Source: Asanoa hainanensis (GTDB taxonomy: Bacteria > Actinomycetota > Actinomycetes > Mycobacteriales > Micromonosporaceae). Taken from it: 64,000 nucleotides of DNA. This document shows positions 7,203 to 16,404 of this stretch, piece after piece. Under the pieces are notes generated by a model that searched no databases, was not told the DNA's origin, and saw only the letters and a program-made list of their open reading frames with translations. The stretch is taken from contig NZ_FZPH01000012.1 of assembly GCF_900188485.1 (NCBI RefSeq), forward strand, positions 217,368 through 281,367. The letters are read 5' to 3'. Position 1 is the stretch's first letter. Every line of letters begins with the position of its first letter. The position numbers were made by a program, and so were the translations under genes.

Positions 7203-8432
7203 ATGACCACGCCAACCCGCACGGCCGCCGACCCCAGGGTCGGCGGCCAGGGGCGGGCTTTCCACGGCTGGCGGATCGTCGCCGCCTTCGCGATCACCCA
7301 GACTGTCGGCTACGGCACCCTCTACTACGCCTTCGCCGTCCTGCTCCACCCGATCGCCGCCGACCTGCACACCTCACCCGCCGCCGTCACCGGCGCCCTC
7401 ACTACCGCGATCCTCGCCTGGGCCGCAGCTGCCGTACCCGTCGGACGGTGGCTCGACCGTCACGGCGGTCGCGCGATCATGACCACCGGAGCGATAGCCG
7501 GCGCCCTGCTGCTCGTCGCCTGGTCCCAGGTGCGCACCGTCGCCCAGATGTACGTCGTCTTCGCCGGCCTGGGCGTCGCGATGGCCATGGCCCTCTACGA
7601 ACCCGCGACCGCGGTCATCGTGTCCTGGTTCGACCCGGAGCGCCGGTCACGAGCCCTCCTGACCATGATCGTCGTGGCCGGGTTCGCCAGCACCATCTTC
7701 ATGCCGCTGACCGGATACCTCGACAGCCGCCACGGCTGGCGCACCACCCTGCTCGTACTCGCCGGCCTGTACGCGGTCACCGCGATCCCGTTGCACGCCG
7801 CGGTCGTTCGCCGACCACCCGCTGCGTACAGCGCCGAGCGCCCCGCGGTCGATGCGGCACGAGCGGACCTGGCCCGGGCCGCTCGACGCGACCCACGCTT
7901 CTGGTTCCTCGCCATCGCGTTCGTCGCACACAGCGCCGCGATGAGCACCATGACCGTCCACCTCGTCGGCTTCCTCACCTCCGCCGGCCACCCCGCGACC
8001 TTCGCGGCCACCATCGCCGGCCTGCTCGGCATCCTGTCCGTCACCGGCCGCCTGCTGCTCACCGGCGCCCAACGACGACTGTCCCTTACCGCGCTGGTAG
8101 CCACGATCTTCGCGACTCAGGCCGTCGCCGCGCTCGCGCTTCCGGTCATCGCTAGCACCCGGCTGGGTGCCGCCGCCGGCGTGACCGCCTTCGGCATCGG
8201 CTTCGGTGTCGCCAGCCTCGCCGCACCGGCCATGCTCGCTGACCGTTACGGCACCACCGCGTACGCCACGATCGCCGGCACCCTCGTCGCACCCGTAACT
8301 CTGGCGAAGGCGACCGCCCCCCTCGGCGCGGCCGCATTGCTCGCCGTAAGCGGCGGCTATGCACCCGTCCTCATAGCCGTCGGAGCCGCCTGCCTCATCG
8401 CCGCCGCCGTCATTCTCGCGAAGGGTCGCTAA
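7203..8432 (+). CDS. MFS transporter, arsenic-operon type
   Basis: Membrane protein of 409 aa with about 12 hydrophobic segments and a central cytoplasmic loop near residues 195-225. The MFS motif-A equivalent VGRWLDRHGGRAI is near residue 80. It begins 4 nt after the ArsO-like gene, so the two are translationally linked. A neighbouring ACR3-type efflux gene is broken, so this carrier may be the main pump of the block, perhaps for an organoarsenical or the acetylated product. The substrate is inferred from context only. Its stop overlaps the stop of the convergent ACR3 remnant. Confidence 0.85.
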   Translation: MTTPTRTAADPRVGGQGRAFHGWRIVAAFAITQTVGYGTLYYAFAVLLHPIAADLHTSPAAVTGALTTAILAWAAAAVPVGRWLDRHGGRAIMTTGAIAGALLLVAWSQVRTVAQMYVVFAGLGVAMAMALYEPATAVIVSWFDPERRSRALLTMIVVAGFASTIFMPLTGYLDSRHGWRTTLLVLAGLYAVTAIPLHAAVVRRPPAAYSAERPAVDAARADLARAARRDPRFWFLAIAFVAHSAAMSTMTVHLVGFLTSAGHPATFAATIAGLLGILSVTGRLLLTGAQRRLSLTALVATIFATQAVAALALPVIASTRLGAAAGVTAFGIGFGVASLAAPAMLADRYGTTAYATIAGTLVAPVTLAKATAPLGAAALLAVSGGYAPVLIAVGAACLIAAAVILAKGR

Positions 8433-8800
8433 CGGGTCGAGGACGCCACGTCGGCGGCCGGGACGAGGCGTGGCACGAGCCGCACGTACGCGACCATGCC
8501 CAGAACCTCGACGAGTGTCTGGGTGACCACGACCGCGGCGGCGATGGCGGACTGGTCCGGGAGGGCCAGCGCCAAGGCAGGACGATCAGGGAGTTGCGGG
8601 TCGCACCGGTGAAGACCACGGCTCGGGCGGGTCCGGTGCCGAGCCGGAAGAGCCGGCCGCCGCTCAGCCCGGCGAACGCCATCACCACGAGGAAGATCAA
8701 GTAGAACGGCACGACGCCGAGGACGTCGCCGATGTCGTCGCGGATTTCGGCACCTGGGACGCGACGACCACGAACAGGGTCGCTGCCCTCAAGGGGACCA
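8429..8800 (-). pseudogene. decayed ACR3/ArsB-type arsenite efflux gene
   Basis: Three reading frames of the minus strand give consecutive pieces of the C-terminal third of an ACR3/bile-acid-symporter-type arsenite efflux protein. MVPLRAATLFVVVASQVPK comes first, then DDIGDVLGVVPFYLIFLVVM to TRNSLIVLP, then ALALPDQSAIAAAVVVTQTL to the stop near 8430. At least two single-base frameshifts (near 8744 and 8578) and loss of the N-terminal two thirds make it non-functional as read. TGATRNSL is the conserved membrane motif. It was probably the original arsenite pump of this block. Confidence 0.72.
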
Positions 8801-8825
8801 TCGCCGTTCCGAGGTGTTGCGCGAC

Positions 8826-9451
8826 TCAGTGGACGGATTGATCTGTTCGCGGCAGATCTCTCGACCGAGGGACGTCGGGCGCTCCGGCGCAACGGACCAT
8901 GACCACGGTGGCCGGAACAAGCCAGACAAGGAAGAAGGGATACAACGCGAAGCTCAACCAACCGTCCGTTGCGAGTGGGCCGTCTCGTACGACTGACCCT
9001 GTCGACAGAGCGGCCTGGGCGCAGGCTGCGATCAGTGCCAGCCGACCCAGACCGGGAAAGCTCGATGATGCAGCGACACGATGCCGGCTGCGGCCAGCAT
9101 CATCGCCAGCGGCAGATTCGCGACGGTGAAAAGCGCAGCGGTTGCCTCGATTAGCGCCACCGACGCCTCACCGCCGGGATCGTTGGCCAGGCCGATCTGG
9201 AAGGCTTGGGCCACCAAGTTGACAGCCACCCACGCGATGCCAGCGCCGAAGGCCACCGTGCTCAGCTGTCCAGGTCCCCGCTCGAACCTGACGAGGTGGC
9301 TGCGCAGACTGCCGAGGAACCAGAGGCTCGCCGCGGCGCCGGCGAGGAAGAGCATGCTCTGGGTCAGCAGTGCGGTCCGGTGCACGGCGAAGTCCGTAGC
9401 AGTTAGCGGCGTCCGTTCGAAGACAGTTGCCGTCGCACCAAGAACGACCAT
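8826..9451 (-). pseudogene. frameshifted integral membrane protein
   Basis: Minus-strand ORF of 139 aa with four hydrophobic segments, ending at VWVGWH. One base of frameshift at about 9035 continues it as LIAACAQAALSTGSVV, then WLSFALYPFFLVWLVPATVV, to a stop at 8826. Together they look like a DUF4386-like or similar multi-helix membrane protein of about 205 residues whose first helix may also be missing. Function unknown. It lies between the ACR3 remnant and a pyruvate formate-lyase fragment. Confidence 0.5.
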
Positions 9452-9482
9452 TGCGAAGCCGCTTGCGGCTCCCTAGCGCTGC

Positions 9483-9594
9483 CATCGGGTTGGCGCCCGG
9501 GGCGAACGGCTCGCCGGCGCGGCGTCCGTCAGGAGTGTTCCCGGTGTGCCGGCCGTAGACGACGTTCGAGGTGATGGTCAGGACCGAGATCCGT
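9483..9594 (-). pseudogene. pyruvate formate-lyase C-terminal fragment
   Basis: About 38 codons on the minus strand read [13 protein letters not shown], then [20 protein letters not shown] and M. This is the highly conserved stretch of formate C-acetyltransferase (PflB) just after the active-site region. The reading frame then runs into unrelated sequence. On the upstream side it abuts the truncated P-type ATPase. Only this short piece remains, with no glycyl-radical loop, so it is a relic. It shows that an anaerobic fermentation gene once lay here. Confidence 0.65.
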
Positions 9595-10650
9595 GTCGGG
9601 CACCACGATCTTGCCGTCTTTGCTGACATGGCCTTCGGGCGTGTATCCGTGGCCGTGGATCACGTATCCGCCGTCGCTGGTCACGGCTTCCTGGACAGCC
9701 ATCCGTCCCTCGGTCAGCGTCCCGGTCTTGTCAGCGGCGATCACCGTCACCGACCCGAGGGTCTCGACGGACCGCAGCCGGCGCGGGATCGCCTTTGCCC
9801 GTGCCATCCGTCGCGCGCCGAGGGCCAACGCCAGCGTCACCACGGCCGGCATCGACTCCGGGACGGCCGCCACCACCAGACTGACGGCGGTGACCGCCAT
9901 CTCCACCGTTCCCCGCCCGGTCAGAAGTCCCAGCACGAACACGACCGCGGACATCAGCAGCACGGCGACGCCCAGCACACGTCCGAGCCGTGCGAGGCGG
10001 CGCTGCAGCGGCGTCGGTCCCGGGCGAGTGCCCCGGACCAGCCCGACGATCCGGCCGAGCGCGCTGGCGGACCCGATACGCACGACGGTCCCGGCGCCGC
10101 GGCCAGCGACGACCACCGTTCCCGCACTCACTTCCTGGCCGGCTTCGCGGTCGACGGGCTGGGCCTCGCCGGTCATCGCGGACTCGTCGAGTCGCAGACG
10201 GTAGGTGCCGTCCAGTGCGATGTCGGCCGGGACGATGTCGCCCGCCGCGAGCAAGGCCCTGTCGCCGCGCACGACCTCGGACACCGGGACGATCCGGTCG
10301 ACGCCGTCCCGAACGACGCGGGCGGTCGGCGCCGCGAGACCGTCGAGCGCGGCGATGGCCCGGTCGGCGCGGACCTCCTGCCATACGCCGATGCCGGTGT
10401 TGACGATGACGACCAGGGCGATGACCGCGGTGTCGGGATAGTCGCCAAGGACGGCGGTGACCACCGCGGCGGCGATGAGCAGCACGACGAGCGGATCGGT
10501 GAGCTGGCGCGCCACGCGCGTGCTCAACCGGTGAGCGGGGGCGGCATCGAGGAGGTTGGGTCCCTCGTCGCGCAGGTGCCGCCCGGCTGCCTCTTCGGTG
10601 ATGCCGCCGGGCGGTGCCACGTCGGTCGCCGGTACGGAGATGGTCAGCAT
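9529..10650 (-). pseudogene. truncated P2-type cation-transporting ATPase
   Basis: N-terminal 350 residues of a P-type (Ca/Mg/K-like, P2) ATPase. They include the cation-ATPase N-domain, two pairs of transmembrane helices, the actuator loop with MTGEAQPV near residue 160, VPESMP near 265, and the phosphorylation motif DKTGTLTEG near 308. Similarity ends shortly after, near 9596, where the pyruvate formate-lyase fragment begins. The last codons are out-of-frame relic sequence. Intact enzymes have about 850-900 residues, so it lacks the nucleotide-binding domain and helices 5-10. It starts 31 nt after the USP gene. Confidence 0.75.
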
Positions 10651-10681
10651 CGGATCGCTCCCGTCACCGGTGACTGTCCGG

Positions 10682-11149
10682 CTACGCGCGGACCGCCGGT
10701 TCGGCCGACGACGACGCCGGCACGGGGATCGGGATCACGACGACCGGGCAGGGCGCCAGTCGGATGACCTCCTCGCTGACCGATCCGAGCACCGTGTGGT
10801 GCAGGCGGCTGTGTCCGTGGCTGCCCAGCACCAGAAGATCCGCGGCTCGCGCCGCGTCCGCCAGCACCTGCGCCGCCCGTCCTTCGACAACCTCGGCGGC
10901 CACCGGGTGGGTGCTGCCGTGCTGAGCCGTCAGCGCCGCGATCTCCTGCTGTAGCACCCGCTCGGCGTGCTGACGGGTTTCGTCCGGCCGCACGGTGTGC
11001 GGGTCGAGTTCCACGCCGTCCCAACGCCAGGCCATGACGGCCTGCACCGCGCCGCCGCGGTCGGCGGCCTCCTGCGCGGCCCAGGCCAGCGCGCGGCGTC
11101 CGCCTTCGGAGCCGTCGACACCGACCACGATCAGATAGCTCTCCGTCAT
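10682..11149 (-). CDS. universal stress protein, single domain
   Basis: USP of 155 aa. It has VVGVDGSEGGRRAL at the N-terminus and the ATP-binding signature GSHGHSRLHHTVLGSVS near residue 118. ATG 11147-11149 is chosen over the longer ORF because GGGAGGA lies just upstream and the USP fold begins there. It is leftward and divergent from the GNAT-synthetase gene. A DosR-like box at 11232-11245 sits 83 nt upstream and could serve both. Dormancy USPs bind ATP and modulate growth arrest in mycobacteria. Position in the same island suggests a similar role. Confidence 0.88.
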   Translation of the reverse strand: MTESYLIVVGVDGSEGGRRALAWAAQEAADRGGAVQAVMAWRWDGVELDPHTVRPDETRQHAERVLQQEIAALTAQHGSTHPVAAEVVEGRAAQVLADAARAADLLVLGSHGHSRLHHTVLGSVSEEVIRLAPCPVVVIPIPVPASSSAEPAVRA

Positions 11150-11231
11150 CTCGTCCTCCCTGATGCCGCTCCTGCCTCGCAGTGTCGGCCCGCCGGCAGC
11201 GGTCGGGCAGGCGCCAACGACCCTGACCGGA

Positions 11232-11245
11232 GGGCCGATGGTCCC
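11232..11245. promoter_or_regulatory. DosR-like box
   Basis: GGGCC-GATG-GTCCC matches the GGGAC-N4-GTCCC palindrome at 9 of 10 arm positions. It lies between the divergent USP and GNAT-synthetase genes. Confidence 0.55.
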
Positions 11246-11381
11246 GCCGTCGGCCCGTGCCGCCGCAGGAGTGATCGACGGGACCTCTGCGGACCACGGG
11301 CGGGCCGGTCGGCCCTGCCGAACCGGGGTGGGCAGGCATTGGCTTGGAAGGAACGTCGCCGCCGCTCTGAGGAGGGCTTCT

Positions 11382-14084
11382 GTGACCGACATCGCCGATG
11401 CGCCCCGCGCCGCCGTTCACGGCGGCGTCGACGCGCTGACCGCCGACGGCGGGATCGTCCGGATCCGCCCGGCCCTCCCGCAGGACGAACCCGCGCTACG
11501 GACGATGTACGCGAGCGCCGATCCCGACAACCTGCGGATGCGCTTCTTCGGGCTGGCCGGCGAGTCGACGATCATGACTGAGGTGCGGCGGCTCTGCCGA
11601 ACGCCCGGACCGTGCCACGCGGCGGTAGTGGCCGAGCTGGCCGGCCAGGTGGTCGGGGTGGCGTCGTTCGAACGAACGAGCCCGGCGGACCGGCGTGCGG
11701 AGTTCGCGGTGTTCGTCGGCGACGCCGAGCACGGCCGGGGCATCGGCACGCTGCTGCTCGAGCATCTCGCCGCCGTCGCGCGCAAGGAGGGCGTCGACGA
11801 GCTGCTCGGCGAGGTTCTTCCCACCAACGGGTCGATGATCCGGGTGGCCCGGGACCTCAGCGGTCGGGTGTTCACCCGGTTCGCCGACGGCGTGTTGGAC
11901 GTCGGCCTGCCGACTGTTGAGGACCGCGACGCCGTCGACGCTCGCGATCGGCAGTCCGGGCACGCGTCACTGCTGCCGCTGCTGTGTCCGCGCTCGGTCG
12001 CGGTGATCGGTGCCGGACGCGCGCCCGGCGGGGTAGGACATGAGACGCTGCGCGGCCTGACGGAGTCCGGGTACACGGGCGTGGTGTACGCCGTCAACCC
12101 GCACGCCACCGAGGTCGCCGGAGTCCGGGCCTACCCGTCGCTGCGGACGCTGCCGGGTCCGGTCGACCTCGTCGTGGTGGCCGTCCCGGCGAGCGCCGTC
12201 CCCGGTGTCATCGCCGATGCCGCCGTGGCTGGCGCCCGCGCGGCCGTGGTGCTCAGCGCGGGCTTCGGGGAGGTCGGAGCGGACGGCCGGCAGGGGCAGG
12301 CCGCGCTGGTGGACCTCGCGCGCAGGCACGGCATCCGCCTCGTCGGCCCCAACTGCATCGGGATTCTCAACACCGACGCGAAGGTCCGGCTGAACGCCAG
12401 CTTTGTACCCGGTCATCCGTTGCCCGGTGGCCTCGCCGTCGCCTCCCAGTCCGGCGCCGTCGGCATCGCACTGCTTGACCACGCCACTCGTTCCGGTTGC
12501 GGCATCTCCACCTTCGTGTCGTTGGGGAACAAGGCCGACGTCAGCGGCAACGATCTGATCTCGTACTGGTTCGACGACCCACACACCAGCGCGGTGGCGC
12601 TGTATCTCGAGTCGTTCGGCAACCCGCGCAAGTTCGCCCGCTTCGCGCGGGCACTGGCCCGTCGCAAGCCCGTGCTCGCGGTCAAGAGCGGCCGCTCCGC
12701 CGCCGGTCAGCGTGCCGGCGCCTCCCACACCGCGGCGGCGGCCGCGCCGGATGCCACCGTCAGCGCGTTGTTCGCGCAAGCGGGCGTTATCCGCGTCGAC
12801 AACATCGGTGAGCTGCTGGACGCGGCACGGGTGCTCGTCGACCAGCCGTTGCCGCGCGGTGGACGGCTGGCCGTGCTCGGCAATGCCGGCGGCTTCAACG
12901 TGATGGCCGCCGACGCCGCCGCCGGCGGACGGCTGACCGTGCCGGCACCGACGCCCGAGCTGCACGACCTGCTGCGCCACCTCGCGCCTCAGGCGGCGAC
13001 CCACGACAACCCGCTGGACCTGGGAGCCGCGGCGACCCCCGAGGCGTTCGCGTCGGCGGCGCGCACGCTCGTGGACAGCGGCGAGGTGGACCTCCTGCTG
13101 TTCGTGGTCGCCGCGACCCGCGCGAACGACGTCTCGGCCATCCTGGCCGCGCTCACACCGATCGTGGACGCCGCCACGGACCTGGCCGCCGCGGCCGTTG
13201 TCGTCGGCCTCGAAGCTCCCCCCAGGGTGCTCGGCGCGCGCCGCATCCCGGTCTTCGACCTGCCCGAGCAAGCGGTCCGCGCGCTCGACCACGCGGTGCG
13301 CTACGCGGACTGGCGGCGAGAGCCGTTGGGCCTCCAGCCCGACCTTCCGGGCATCGACTTCGAGGCGGCCCGGGCCACCGTCGAAGGCGCTCTCGCCGTT
13401 GGCGGCGGCTGGCAGCCGTACCCGGTCGCGGAGCAGATCCTGCGTGCCTACGGGATACCTCTGCTGAACTCGACGGCGGTCACCGACGAGGACAGCGCGG
13501 TCGGAGCGGCACGTGCGGCCGGCTATCCGGTGGCGGTCAAATCGGCTGACCCGCAGCTGGTCCACAAGACCGATGTCGGCGGGGTCCACCTGCACCTGAC
13601 GGGAGAGGACGACGTCCGCGCCGCCTATCGCGCGGTGACGGCGGCCGGTGACCCGGCGCGGGGCGCCCTCGTCCAGCCGATGGCGGTCGCCGGCGTGGAG
13701 CTCGTCGCCGGAGTGGTCCACGATCACCTGTTCGGTTCCGTGGTCATGACCGGGCTCGGCGGAGTGCAGACCGACCTCTTCGACGATCGCGTGCTGCGGC
13801 TGGTCCCGATGACAGACCTGGACGCCCGCCGGATGTGGCGGTCGTTGCGCGCGGCCCGCCTGCTGACCGGTTTCCGGGGCAGCCGGCCGGTGGATACCGG
13901 CGCCCTCGAGGATCTGTTGCTCCGCCTCGGCCGACTCGCCGAAGACCTGCCCGAGGTGGCCGAGCTCGATCTGAACCCCGTGGTGGCCCGAGCGGACGGC
14001 GTGGTGGCGGTCGACGCGAAGCTGCGCCTGCGAACAGTGGACGCCGAACCGGACCCGGTCCTGCGCCAGCTCCGCCTGCCCTGA
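11382..14084 (+). CDS. GNAT-acyl-CoA synthetase (NDP-forming) fusion, Pat-like
   Basis: Protein of 900 aa in two parts. Residues about 20-190 form a GNAT acetyltransferase (GDAEHGRGIGTLLLEHL is the acetyl-CoA loop). Residues about 200-900 form an NDP-forming acyl-CoA synthetase with CoA-binding, succinyl-CoA-ligase-like and ATP-grasp parts, including VGPNCIGILN, SQSGAVGIA and KSADPQLVHKTDVGGV. This layout is that of protein lysine acetyltransferases of the Pat type, with order reversed from Salmonella Pat. GTG 11382 is chosen for its GGAGGG ribosome site and for where homology begins. It heads a rightward operon with USP and CBS genes. Confidence 0.85.
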   Translation: MTDIADAPRAAVHGGVDALTADGGIVRIRPALPQDEPALRTMYASADPDNLRMRFFGLAGESTIMTEVRRLCRTPGPCHAAVVAELAGQVVGVASFERTSPADRRAEFAVFVGDAEHGRGIGTLLLEHLAAVARKEGVDELLGEVLPTNGSMIRVARDLSGRVFTRFADGVLDVGLPTVEDRDAVDARDRQSGHASLLPLLCPRSVAVIGAGRAPGGVGHETLRGLTESGYTGVVYAVNPHATEVAGVRAYPSLRTLPGPVDLVVVAVPASAVPGVIADAAVAGARAAVVLSAGFGEVGADGRQGQAALVDLARRHGIRLVGPNCIGILNTDAKVRLNASFVPGHPLPGGLAVASQSGAVGIALLDHATRSGCGISTFVSLGNKADVSGNDLISYWFDDPHTSAVALYLESFGNPRKFARFARALARRKPVLAVKSGRSAAGQRAGASHTAAAAAPDATVSALFAQAGVIRVDNIGELLDAARVLVDQPLPRGGRLAVLGNAGGFNVMAADAAAGGRLTVPAPTPELHDLLRHLAPQAATHDNPLDLGAAATPEAFASAARTLVDSGEVDLLLFVVAATRANDVSAILAALTPIVDAATDLAAAAVVVGLEAPPRVLGARRIPVFDLPEQAVRALDHAVRYADWRREPLGLQPDLPGIDFEAARATVEGALAVGGGWQPYPVAEQILRAYGIPLLNSTAVTDEDSAVGAARAAGYPVAVKSADPQLVHKTDVGGVHLHLTGEDDVRAAYRAVTAAGDPARGALVQPMAVAGVELVAGVVHDHLFGSVVMTGLGGVQTDLFDDRVLRLVPMTDLDARRMWRSLRAARLLTGFRGSRPVDTGALEDLLLRLGRLAEDLPEVAELDLNPVVARADGVVAVDAKLRLRTVDAEPDPVLRQLRLP

Positions 14085-14103
14085 CCAGTGTTGGGAGGTC
14101 ACC

Positions 14104-14955
14104 ATGGACAAGCCCGTTGTCGTCGGTGTCGACGGTTCGCCCGCGAGCATCGCGGCCGCTCGCTACGCGGCCGAGCTGGCCAGCCGGCGCTTGGCACCAC
14201 TGCTGATCGTGCACGGCTACGTCCACCCGCTCGGATACGGCGCCGCCGGCGTCAGCCCGTACACGCCGGCGCTGCCCGATCCGCGCGCCGACGGCGCCAA
14301 CCTGCTCGCCCGGGTGGCCAGTGGTGTGGCGCGGCAGTTTCCGTGCCTCGACACGGCCACCGAACAGGTCGCCGCCGGTGCCGCACCCGCCTTGATCGAA
14401 CGTTCGCGTGGTGCCGAGGCCGTCGTGGTCGGGCATCGCGGGATAGGCGGATGCGCCGAGCTGCTGGTCGGTTCCGTCGGGAGCCAGGTCGCGGCCCGGG
14501 CCAGCGGGCCGGTCGTGATCTTCCGGCCCATCACCGAACGGCAGGCCGCCGCCCCGGTGTTGGTTGGTGTCGACGGCTCGGCCGGCTGCCTGCCGGCACT
14601 CGCCTTCGCGTTCGACGAGGCGGCCCGGCGCGCGCTGCCGCTGCTGGCCGTGCACGTCGCCGACGAGCGCGTCGAACCCGCGTGGCTCGCGGAGTCGATG
14701 CTGGAGACCGTCGTGGCGCCGTGGACCGACAAGTACCCCTTGGTCGACGTTCGCTGCCAGGTGCGCCCCGCGTCGGTCGTGGACCGGGCGATGGTCGACG
14801 CGTCCTCCAACGCGAGCCTCGCGGTCGTCGGCTCTCGTGGCCGCGGCGGTATCTCCGGGCTGTTGCTGGGATCGGTCAGCCAGGCGCTGGTGCACCAGGC
14901 GCGCTGCCCGGTCGCGGTCGTCCACCCGTACGCGACAGGCTCCATCCACGCCTGA
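14104..14955 (+). CDS. universal stress protein, tandem domains
   Basis: Two USP domains in 283 aa. The ATP-binding signatures are GHRGIGGCAELLVGSVGS (domain 1, near residue 113) and GSRGRGGISGLLLGSVSQ (domain 2, near 241). GGGAGGTC precedes the ATG. It lies 19 nt behind the GNAT-synthetase gene and 17 nt before the CBS gene, so it is in the same operon and probably under the box at 11232-11245. The cytoplasmic tandem form is typical of DosR-regulon USPs. Confidence 0.9.
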   Translation: MDKPVVVGVDGSPASIAAARYAAELASRRLAPLLIVHGYVHPLGYGAAGVSPYTPALPDPRADGANLLARVASGVARQFPCLDTATEQVAAGAAPALIERSRGAEAVVVGHRGIGGCAELLVGSVGSQVAARASGPVVIFRPITERQAAAPVLVGVDGSAGCLPALAFAFDEAARRALPLLAVHVADERVEPAWLAESMLETVVAPWTDKYPLVDVRCQVRPASVVDRAMVDASSNASLAVVGSRGRGGISGLLLGSVSQALVHQARCPVAVVHPYATGSIHA

Positions 14956-14972
14956 CCCTGAAGGAGGCCGTG

Positions 14973-15401
14973 ATGAAGGCGATATACACCGGGCGGGAGG
15001 GCATCTCACCGTCGTTGGGAACGCGGCCGGTACGGCGGATCATGAGCGCACCGCCGGTCTGCGTCGCCGGCAGCGCCTCGCTCGGTGCGGCCCTGCGGAC
15101 GATGGTGCGGGCCGGGCGACGTCATCTCGTCGTCGTCAACCGTGACGGCACCTGCGGTGGTGTGCTGGCTGACCGGACAATCGTGGCCGCCTGGGCGCGG
15201 CACGCGGCGGCCCTGGACACCACCACCGTGGACGCTGCGCTGGATCAGGGCGCGGTGGTCGTCGACGAGGGGATCTCGGTCGCCCGTGCCGCGCGGCTCA
15301 TGCGCGGCGCCGGCGTCGACGCCGTCGCCGTCGTCGACGCGAGCCTGCGCCCGGTCGGCATAGTGACCGGAAGCGACATCGTCGCCCTGCTCGCCGGCTG
15401 A
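14973..15401 (+). CDS. CBS-domain pair protein
   Basis: Protein of 142 aa formed almost entirely by two CBS repeats (residues about 20-75 and 80-140), with VRRIMSAPP at the start of the first and RPVGIVTGSDIVALLA at the end of the second. Such Bateman modules sense adenine nucleotides or NAD. ATG 14973 has AAGGAGG 6 nt upstream. It is the third gene of the GNAT-synthetase/USP operon. Unlike the three larger CBS proteins in the window it lacks a BON domain. Confidence 0.85.
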   Translation: MKAIYTGREGISPSLGTRPVRRIMSAPPVCVAGSASLGAALRTMVRAGRRHLVVVNRDGTCGGVLADRTIVAAWARHAAALDTTTVDAALDQGAVVVDEGISVARAARLMRGAGVDAVAVVDASLRPVGIVTGSDIVALLAG

Positions 15402-15405
15402 ACGG

Positions 15406-15703
15406 TCACTTCACGACCAGCCGGTGCGCCCGCAACAGGCGGGCCCACCACGGCCGCTTGTCTTGCGGACGCAGCCGTGGCGCGGCGGCTCCTTTGACGC
15501 TGACCCACCCACCCGGACCCATGGTCACCGGGCCGACGGCGAGACCGCGGCGTCGGGTGGCCGTGAACGCCGCCCCGATTACCGCGATGGCCGCGACCCC
15601 CGCGGCGACCGCCAGCGCCTGCCGCAGGTCGACGACGGGGCGGCTCGGTCCCCGGCCCGACGACGGGCGCCGAGCCGGCCATCGGATGCCTCAGGACGGT
15701 CAT
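15406..15703 (-). pseudogene. frameshifted one-helix membrane protein
   Basis: ATG 15703 has a good ribosome site (CTGAGGAG) and opens MTVLRHPMAGSAPVVGPG, but this frame then becomes Arg-rich. A neighbouring frame from about 15650 gives DLRQALAVAAGVAAIAVIGA, a clear transmembrane helix. It is followed by VGPVTMGPGGWVSVKGAA and ends WWARLLRAHRLVVK. The second frame has no start codon of its own, so a frameshift near 15640 is likely. Function unknown; small single-pass membrane protein. It precedes the CBS gene convergently. Confidence 0.45.
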
Positions 15704-16209
15704 CGCAGTCTCCTCAGGGCGCGGCGGTCGGCTGTCTCATCGTCGGGAACATCCGAGCGAACCGGCAGGGCCATCGGACCCACCCGGCAGGGCTTTCCGG
15801 ACGGCACTGCTCGAGCGGCGACCGGTGCGGCCCTGGTCTGCGTCGGCGACCGGGCCGTCGACGAGTCCAACGCCCCGAACGTGTCGTGCAGCACCTTGAC
15901 CATCGGCGCGGCGCAGTTCGTGGTGCAGGATGCCGCCGACAGGATCTCGTGGTGGACCGGTTCGTATTCGCCGTCGTTCACGCCCGGCACCAAGGTGGCG
16001 TCCACGCCCTTGCCCGGCGCCGAGATGAGCACGCGTCGAGCACCCGACTTGAGATGTCCGCCGGCGCTCTCGCGGGTCCGGAGCTTCCCGGTCGACTCGA
16101 TCACCAGGTCGACGCCCATCTCCTGCCGCGGCAGCTCGACGGGATCGTGCTGCACGCGTAGGTAGGCCCGGCCGATTCGCCCCAGGCCGTTGATCGCCAC
16201 TCGCAGCAT
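15700..16209 (-). pseudogene. glyceraldehyde-3-phosphate dehydrogenase, internally deleted
   Basis: The start LRVAINGLGRIGRAYLR is the NAD-binding N-terminus of GAPDH, with an AAGGAGGAGC ribosome site. About 80 residues of the NAD domain are then missing. The frame resumes at MGVDLVIESTGKLRTRE and runs through the catalytic-cysteine motif SAASCTTNCAAPMVKVLHDTF. After that, similarity ends and the last 50 residues are unrelated. About two thirds of the enzyme is absent, so it cannot work. It is divergent from the DoxX gene and shares its promoter region. Confidence 0.75.
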
Positions 16210-16286
16210 CGCTCCTCCTTGGTCGTCGCCGCCAGCCTCGGCCCCCGCCTCCCGGCCCGGGCAGAGGCGAAGGTCCCGGTCCAGCG

Positions 16287-16300
16287 GTGACCGGGGTCCC
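16287..16300. promoter_or_regulatory. DosR-like box
   Basis: GTGAC-CGGG-GTCCC matches 9 of 10 arm positions of GGGAC-N4-GTCCC. It lies between the divergent GAPDH remnant and the DoxX gene, about 105 nt before the latter. Confidence 0.5.
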
Positions 16301-16358
16301 ACCCAGGTGCGGACCACCGGCACTGCTCCAGGCTCGCTCACGGGGGTGAAATCGATGT

Positions 16359-16375
16359 GGGTCCAGACAGGACCC
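16359..16375. repeat. 6-bp inverted repeat before DoxX gene
   Basis: GGGTCC (16359-16364) and GGACCC (16370-16375) form a perfect inverted repeat with a 5-nt spacer, 29 nt before the DoxX start. Its half-site order is the inverse of the DosR-like box. It could be a second operator or a leader hairpin. Confidence 0.35.
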
Positions 16376-16404
16376 GCAGCCGAAACGAAAGGACGTGGAG
16401 GGCC

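Noticed and set aside
11967..14150. 727-codon minus-strand ORF under the acyl-CoA synthetase gene
   Set aside because: Low-complexity His/Arg/Val-rich translation with no domain; a GC-rich shadow of the plus-strand gene.
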